A DNA stretch of 18,278 nucleotides from Candidatus Thorarchaeota archaeon (GTDB taxonomy: Archaea; Asgardarchaeota; Thorarchaeia; Thorarchaeales; Thorarchaeaceae). Location: NCBI GenBank assembly GCA_016840825.1, contig JAEORN010000001.1, positions 1 through 18,278 of the forward strand, in the 5' to 3' direction. Of the stretch, positions 14,558 to 18,278 are shown one piece after another. How positions within the stretch are numbered: position 1 is the stretch's first letter; each line of letters starts with the position of its first letter. The position numbers and the translations under genes are program-made. The notes under the pieces were generated by a model. It saw nothing but the letters and a program-made list of their open reading frames with translations. It was not told where the DNA came from and searched no databases.

Positions 14558-15688
14558 ATGGATATCTCTGAATTAAGAACACCAGCACTACTATGTGACA
14601 AAAGAAGCCTTGGAAGGAATCTAAAATCCATGGCAATGAAAGCAAAGCAGTTCAATGTTTCATTGCGACCTCATATCAAGACACACAAATGTGTCGAATT
14701 GGCTAAGCTTCAGGAAAAGCAAGGAATCCATGGGATAACTGTTTCAACATTAAAAGAAGCTGAAGTATTCTCAAAAAATGGTTTCTCAGACATTACTTAT
14801 GCGGTTCCATTAGATCAATCGAAAATCACGCAATTTTTGGAATTGACTCGGGATATATCTTTGAAGGCAGTTATTGATGATCAGTCTATCTTGGAACGAT
14901 TCAATTCTCAAGCAAAGGATGAGAAGCAAGATGTTGATGTGCTTGTCCAAGTTGATATGGGCTATCATCGGTGTGGTGTAACTCCAACAGATTCCTCAGC
15001 AATAAAAGTCGTTGAATGTGTTGAAAAATCAAGTAACCTGAGTTTCAGAGGAATCCTAACTCATGCTGGAAATTCTTACTCTTGCCTGACAACGCAGTGC
15101 ATAAAGGATATTGCTGAACAAGAACAAAAGGTCATGGTGGACTTTGCGAAGAACTTGTCTAATCACTCACTTGACCTATACCCGGAAGTCATTAGCATAG
15201 GTTCAACACCAACAATTTCCTTGTGTGATATTATCAAGCCAGAGATAAGCGAGATACGACCAGGAAATTACGCCTATTATGACTATACGCAGGTCAAGTT
15301 GGGATCATGCAATATCTCAGATTGTGCTCTCACAGTTCTCTCTAGAATAGTTGGAAAATATGAAGGAAGAGTGGTTCTTGATGCAGGAGCTACTGCTCTC
15401 TCAAAAGATCAAGGTCCCACTCATATTGAACCAGACTGCGGATATGGGAAAATCTTCGAGGATTACAGGAAGAGTAAACTGGATACGAATTCCAGGATAG
15501 AAAATCTATCACAGGAGCATGGCAAAGTATCATTCACGAATAAGTCAATAGTGAAGACGTTGGATATAGGGGATTTGGTGAGAATTCTACCAAACCATTC
15601 TTGCCTTACAAATAACCTCTTTCGATATGTGTATGTTACGGATGGTGATATGGTCATCGACAAGTGGGAGATTCATTCGGGACACTGA
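14558..15688 (+). CDS. D-threonine aldolase / D-serine dehydratase-like PLP enzyme
   Basis: This 376-residue fold-type III PLP enzyme has an alanine racemase-like N-terminal barrel and a metal-binding C-terminal domain. The cofactor Lys lies in RPHIKTHK (about 37-44; Lys41 is the likely one by family). VDMGYHRCGV (about 132-141) and THAGNSY (about 168-174) are further barrel motifs, and ISIGSTPT (about 203-210) is the phosphate-binding loop. The C-terminal LPNHSC (His347, Cys349) gives the metal ligands found in D-serine dehydratases and D-threonine aldolases. The family cleaves D-threonine to glycine and acetaldehyde or deaminates D-serine; sequence alone does not say which. Length is normal and all key residues are present. 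It probably has its own promoter, and it ends 7 bases from the convergent neighbour. Confidence 0.9.
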   Translation: MDISELRTPALLCDKRSLGRNLKSMAMKAKQFNVSLRPHIKTHKCVELAKLQEKQGIHGITVSTLKEAEVFSKNGFSDITYAVPLDQSKITQFLELTRDISLKAVIDDQSILERFNSQAKDEKQDVDVLVQVDMGYHRCGVTPTDSSAIKVVECVEKSSNLSFRGILTHAGNSYSCLTTQCIKDIAEQEQKVMVDFAKNLSNHSLDLYPEVISIGSTPTISLCDIIKPEISEIRPGNYAYYDYTQVKLGSCNISDCALTVLSRIVGKYEGRVVLDAGATALSKDQGPTHIEPDCGYGKIFEDYRKSKLDTNSRIENLSQEHGKVSFTNKSIVKTLDIGDLVRILPNHSCLTNNLFRYVYVTDGDMVIDKWEIHSGH

Positions 15689-15695
15689 GGTATGA

Positions 15696-16415
15696 CTATA
15701 GCTTGTTTGTAATCATATGCCCGCAGTATGGACAAGCTTCTTCCTCACCGGGAAGAATAGGAGCTTTGAGTTTACCACCGCAGTTGGGACATGAAGTCAC
15801 TGCTTTAGGAAGTGCCTCAACTGCTTCCTTTGTATAAACCACCTTTGAGTTCTCATCTATCGTCCCTCGAAACTTACCATCTCTCGATAGCTCCTTTAGA
15901 GCTTCGACGATTTCCTCTTCAGATGACTCAGTCACTTCGCTAATTTGCTTGAAGGTCATTCTTCGTTGAGCAAAGAGCAGATGGAGGATGCTCTCCTTTA
16001 GTTCCACAGCACGCGGACTTACAACATCTGAACTTCGCCTATCAAGATAGACTAGAGGTAATCTCTTTCGAGATAGCTCTTCAGCGGCATCCACTATCAC
16101 TTCCTGGTCTACACCTATTTCTCGAGCAGCGGCTGCAACGCTAATCCGCCCTTCACGACTCACAAGTTTAATCAATTCACCAGCGACAGCTCTAATCTTA
16201 GCTTGGCGACCTCCACGAACTAGAAGCCAGAGTCCAATAGCTAGTTCAGGAAAAGCTAGAATACCCCATACAATTAGCCCTGAAGCTACTAACTCAAAGC
16301 CTGAAGAGCCCGTATCAATAGTCGCTTGAATCACAATTAGACTCATTGCTGCAGAAACAATGATAAGCATGAGTCCAACAAACTGGGTTAATCTACCATT
16401 TCCCAATCCTAGCAC
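15696..16415 (-). CDS. Membrane protein with winged-helix-like region and C-terminal zinc ribbon
   Basis: This 239-residue protein has two hydrophobic helices (about 10-30 and 40-67, LIIVSAAMSLIVIQ and VASGLIVWGILAFPELAIGLWLLV) separated by a short outside loop. A cytoplasmic part follows with two helical, winged-helix-like units: about 75-125 (LIKLVSREGRISVAAAAREI) and about 137-200 (MTFKQISEVTESSEEEIVEAL). It ends with a zinc ribbon, CPNCGGKL then CPYCGHM (about 208-235). The start is GTG 16415; no in-frame ATG precedes the first helix and no Shine-Dalgarno site is visible. A TATA-like box on the minus strand at about 16440-16450 fits a leaderless message. Membrane-tethered DNA or protein binding is possible, but I do not recognise a named family. 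Confidence 0.75.
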   Translation of the reverse strand: MLGLGNGRLTQFVGLMLIIVSAAMSLIVIQATIDTGSSGFELVASGLIVWGILAFPELAIGLWLLVRGGRQAKIRAVAGELIKLVSREGRISVAAAAREIGVDQEVIVDAAEELSRKRLPLVYLDRRSSDVVSPRAVELKESILHLLFAQRRMTFKQISEVTESSEEEIVEALKELSRDGKFRGTIDENSKVVYTKEAVEALPKAVTSCPNCGGKLKAPILPGEEEACPYCGHMITNKL

Positions 16416-16473
16416 CTAATTTTATGTGAAAATGGTCCCAAAAATACATTGTGCAAGACTTCATAACGGAGAA

Positions 16474-16551
16474 TGTATATAGCAAGTAAGGAGGATGTGT
16501 GTGTTTCAGATTTGATTAACCACAGAATAACTTAATTAGTGAGAAACACAC
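16474..16551 (+). promoter_or_regulatory. TATA-like box and long-range inverted repeat before the 16605 gene
   Basis: TGTATATAG (16474-16482) predicts a transcript start near 16504. Around that point lie GTGTGTTTC (16499-16507) and GAAACACAC (16543-16551), a perfect 9-base inverted repeat with a 35-base spacer. It could be an operator pair or a leader stem. A GGAGG followed by ATGTGTGTG at 16490-16503 opens only a six-codon frame and is probably chance. Confidence 0.4.
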
Positions 16552-16604
16552 AAATCGAAAAGCAGACCTTATTGGCGCAAAGGACTAAAAGGACGTAAAA
16601 AGCG

Positions 16605-17021
16605 ATGGTGACAGACAGAGAGGGTGCAACCTCAGCTATCATTTTGCATTTCAGGCCAGGAGAGCCTGTTGAGTTTCCGGCGGAGTTTGTAGCCGACATC
16701 AAAGAGAAGGCAGCACTTACTGTGATGCATCATAAAGATCGAGTGATGAAGATATTTCCTGTAGCCTCGGATGATATCTATCTTCTGAGGATTGAAATTA
16801 GCGACCTATCGCGTAATTTCCTCAAGCAATTGAACTTCTCATTCAATGATGCAAAACTCAGTGATATCATATTCACTACTGGCGTATGTCTACGCGGCGA
16901 AAAATGCTTCTACGAGTGTTATTTTGTCCCAGATCAGCTAGTTGTGACACTGCAAGAACTCGAGGACAGCCTAAGGAAGATACCGGGTGTATCAAGGGTA
17001 GTTCTACGAAAGGTTTCCTAG
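16605..17021 (+). CDS. Soluble protein of unknown function, possibly ACT/RAM-like
   Basis: The gene encodes 138 residues without signal peptide or membrane segment. The layout is alternating strands and helices: SAIILHF, then a helix EFVADIKEKAALTV, then YLLRIEISD, a helix, FTTGVCL, EKCFYECYFV, then a helix (LQELEDSLRKIPGVSRVV). This suggests one or two ferredoxin-like (ACT- or RAM-type) units, seen also in the closing phrase IPGVSRVVLRKV. Three Cys lie close together (GVCLRGEKCFYEC, about 93-105) and could bind metal or form a redox site. The start ATG 16605 has only a weak purine stretch (GGACG) more than 10 bases upstream. No family name is certain. It stands alone and ends before a nested hairpin. 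Confidence 0.65.
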   Translation: MVTDREGATSAIILHFRPGEPVEFPAEFVADIKEKAALTVMHHKDRVMKIFPVASDDIYLLRIEISDLSRNFLKQLNFSFNDAKLSDIIFTTGVCLRGEKCFYECYFVPDQLVVTLQELEDSLRKIPGVSRVVLRKVS

Positions 17022-17079
17022 GCATTATTCTCCTGGAGGATTATCGCAGAGGACCTTTTAGCCTTGACATCACTCTGGA

Positions 17080-17124
17080 TAGATGACGTAGGGATTACCC
17101 AATCGTCATCTACCATATCCTTTT
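17080..17124 (+). terminator. Nested hairpin after the 16605 gene
   Basis: TAGATGACG (17080-17088) and CGTCATCTA (17104-17112) form a perfect 9-base outer stem. Inside it GGG (17091-17093) and CCC (17098-17100) form a second short stem around ATTA. CCATATCCTTTTG follows, giving a modest T run. It lies 59 bases after the stop and in a convergent gap, so it probably ends the transcript. Confidence 0.55.
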
Positions 17125-17210
17125 GTCCGGATGATTTTTGAATTACAACGAGATTAGATAGTTAATGTGCCAACAAATAGGATGAGTAGATTTGATCTAA
17201 TCAAAAAAAG

Positions 17211-17351
17211 TTAGATAGCCTCGCTAACCAAAATACGGATGCGAGGACTATCCTGTGATTTGTTCTTTATCTGACGATTGGAAGTCACCTTATCAGATGA
17301 ATCCTCGAAAGTGATTTGTTTTGAAAATCCATGTTTCTTTTCGTCATTCAT
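17211..17351 (-). CDS. Possible 46-codon ORF downstream of the winged-helix gene
   Basis: ATG 17351 is preceded by AGGAG at an 11-base spacing, 22 bases after the stop of the winged-helix gene, so it could be a third gene of that unit. The product (MNDEKKHGFSKQ...IRILVSEAI) is charged, Ser/Lys/Asp-rich, with no domain, no Cys and a short hydrophobic end. A longer form from 17444 would overlap the upstream gene. It resembles nothing I know and may be chance. Confidence 0.25.
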   Translation of the reverse strand: MNDEKKHGFSKQITFEDSSDKVTSNRQIKNKSQDSPRIRILVSEAI

Positions 17352-17373
17352 TTGTGATGTTTCTCCTGTTTTT

Positions 17374-17658
17374 TTATCTTCGAAGCATGAAGTTAAGTTG
17401 ACTTCCAATGGTTGAGTCCATTCCATATATAGAAACCATCTCAACTGCAGTATCGAAGTTAGGCGAATAGAGAGGACGTCTCATATCCTGAAGATTAGGG
17501 ACCTTCTTGCATAGTCTATCATCAAGCAATCGTTTCAATGCATGACTAACGGTTCGAGGAGCTAGACTCGCAGTCTGGCAAATGTCCACAGGACACATCG
17601 GACCTCTCTTCACCAAGTGTCTAAGAACTATGACAGCACTCTTTGGTAATTGCATCAT
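17374..17658 (-). CDS. MarR-like winged-helix protein
   Basis: This 94-residue protein is essentially one winged-helix domain. It has a first helix (KSAVIVLRHLVKRG), the helix-turn-helix MCPVDICQTASLAPRTVSHALKRLLDD (about 21-47) and a wing (CKKVPNLQDMRRPLYSPN, about 50-67). A short C-terminal helix (residues about 69-94) could support dimerisation. ATG 17658 overlaps the stop of the kinase gene by 4 bases (ATGA) and follows a near-perfect Shine-Dalgarno site AAGGAGGTGA, which lies inside the kinase reading frame. Tight translational coupling to the RIO-type kinase is therefore likely. It may be a transcription factor regulating, or regulated by, the kinase. It may also be a separately encoded counterpart of the winged helix that is fused to kinases of the Rio2 type. 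The HTH call is firm; the role is inferred. Confidence 0.82.
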   Translation of the reverse strand: MMQLPKSAVIVLRHLVKRGPMCPVDICQTASLAPRTVSHALKRLLDDRLCKKVPNLQDMRRPLYSPNFDTAVEMVSIYGMDSTIGSQLNFMLRR

Positions 17659-18278
17659 AGTAGCTCACCTCCTTCTACGAGTTCGCGATAATTCCTGAGG
17701 TTATTAGGTATGTATTCACTCAGAAACACGCTTAGTATGTGTTCAGCATCTCTATAGATTCCATAGGATTCGAAATAGCCGAGTACGTTCTTTAAATCTC
17801 TGCGAAGCAATGCCTCTGCTTTCATCATGTTACAATGCACCCCTACTTCATAGGCTTGAGGAACATCAATGATCCAAGGACGATTTTGCCACCAAAGTAT
17901 ATTATAGCGACTCAAATCTCCATGTACATAGTGGACATCACGATACATGATAAGATAATCATCGAGAATCTGATCAAGAGCCACCTCAGGATTCTCTAAC
18001 TCTACGTCTTTCAATTGAGGAGCGGGTTCTGTCCCGTCCCCTATGAAACGCATTGTAAGATAATTACCAACACGTCCAATCGGAGTTGGAACATGCGCTC
18101 CAGCCTTGAAGCACTTCATTAGCAGATCATACTCAAGTACAGCGAAATTCTCCATCATTCCCAAGATGCAGTAGGTTCTTTTCGAAGTTCCAGCTGCAAT
18201 GAATCCACTTTTCTTTGAAAGCTGATGAGAGGATTGCCAGAATCGGTACGCCTTGAGGATGATAGGGTGGTCTTTCCA
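17655..18278 (-). CDS. RIO-type atypical Ser/Thr kinase, 5' end outside window
   Basis: The frame stays open to the window edge, so the N-terminus with the ATP-binding P-loop is missing; 207 residues are visible. ILKAYRFWQSSHQL (about 7-20) resembles the early RIO strand. YDLLMKCFKAGAHVPTPIG (about 50-68) is the helix and the aGv.VP.Pi motif. HGDLSRYNIL (about 119-128) is the catalytic loop with Asp121 and the Asn metal ligand. PWIIDVPQAYEV (about 134-145) holds the metal-binding Asp138. LLRRDLKNVLGYFESYG fits the last helix. DLS-YN and IDVPQ place it nearer RIO1/RioB than RIO2. Rio1/Rio2 proteins assist small ribosomal subunit maturation; whether this divergent member does so is unknown. TTG 18164 is internal, not the start, because conserved residues precede it. 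The stop overlaps the winged-helix gene. Confidence 0.9.
   Translation of the reverse strand, partial: WKDHPIILKAYRFWQSSHQLSKKSGFIAAGTSKRTYCILGMMENFAVLEYDLLMKCFKAGAHVPTPIGRVGNYLTMRFIGDGTEPAPQLKDVELENPEVALDQILDDYLIMYRDVHYVHGDLSRYNILWWQNRPWIIDVPQAYEVGVHCNMMKAEALLRRDLKNVLGYFESYGIYRDAEHILSVFLSEYIPNNLRNYRELVEGGELL

Larger units (their letters stand above)
17022..17373. other. Gap between convergent units
   Basis: This 352-base stretch lies between the + strand gene ending at 17021 and the minus-strand winged-helix gene ending at 17374. It holds the nested hairpin at 17080-17112 and one doubtful minus-strand short ORF (17211-17351). The part at 17125-17210 is AT-rich, and I see no feature in it. 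Confidence 0.5.

Noticed and set aside
16495..16515. Six-codon upstream ORF after GGAGG
   Set aside because: GGAGG directly abuts the ATG, leaving no spacing, the frame has six codons, and the predicted transcript start lies after it.
17211..17444. 77-codon minus-strand frame overlapping the winged-helix gene
   Set aside because: Its first 31 codons overlap the end of a convincing winged-helix gene in another frame. Only the shorter form from 17351 has a plausible ribosome-binding site, and it is listed at low confidence.

Overview
The window reads as a stretch of archaeal chromosome of moderate to low G+C. The evidence is archaeal TATA-like boxes about 25-30 bases before several genes. Some genes have purine-rich Shine-Dalgarno sites (GGAGG, GGTG) and others look leaderless, and GTG and TTG starts are common. 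The gene content also fits: an atypical RIO kinase, winged-helix regulators, a single-domain UspA and Cys/zinc-ribbon membrane proteins. The mixture recalls Asgard archaea such as Thorarchaeota, but that lineage guess is an impression, not something a marker gene here proves. I see no rRNA, tRNA, CRISPR array, insertion sequence or phage gene.

Layout. 1-1011: the 3' part of an M20 metallopeptidase. 1012-1897: a palindrome-rich leader, then two overlapping small helical genes that share a motif, closed by a hairpin terminator. 1962-2432 (-): a UspA protein, divergent from 2570-3955 (+), a polytopic membrane protein of DUF6159 type that ends in a strong terminator. 4066-5079 (+): an M29 aminopeptidase, convergent with 5086-6306 (-), an HEXXH metallopeptidase. 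6431-6814 (+): a membrane-anchored OB-fold protein.

6978-9582 (-) is a two-gene unit. It encodes a 131-residue soluble protein of unknown function and a 719-residue DUF2207-like membrane protein whose last 49 residues are a Cys/His repeat built on CHSA. Head-to-head with this unit is 9702-11135 (+), a PqqD-like/radical SAM/SPASM enzyme. This pairing of a Cys-repeat tail with a peptide-modifying type of radical SAM enzyme is the most intriguing feature of the window, although a functional link is only inference.

11138-12655 (-): an orphan PAS-PAS histidine kinase with a GC-richer leader. 12892-15688 (+): an exported small Ca-loop-like protein, a two-HTH regulator 8 bases after it, and a D-threonine aldolase/D-serine dehydratase-like PLP enzyme. 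15696-16415 (-): a membrane protein with winged-helix-like repeats and a zinc ribbon. 16605-17021 (+): an unknown soluble protein ending at a nested hairpin. 17211-18278 (-): a 5'-truncated RIO-type kinase, a winged-helix protein overlapping it by 4 bases, and a doubtful 46-codon ORF.

Three of the recognisable enzymes are peptidases (M20, M29, HEXXH), which suggests a peptide- and amino-acid-using lifestyle. Adjacent genes are mostly small independent units or pairs, often separated by fewer than 10 bases where they converge.
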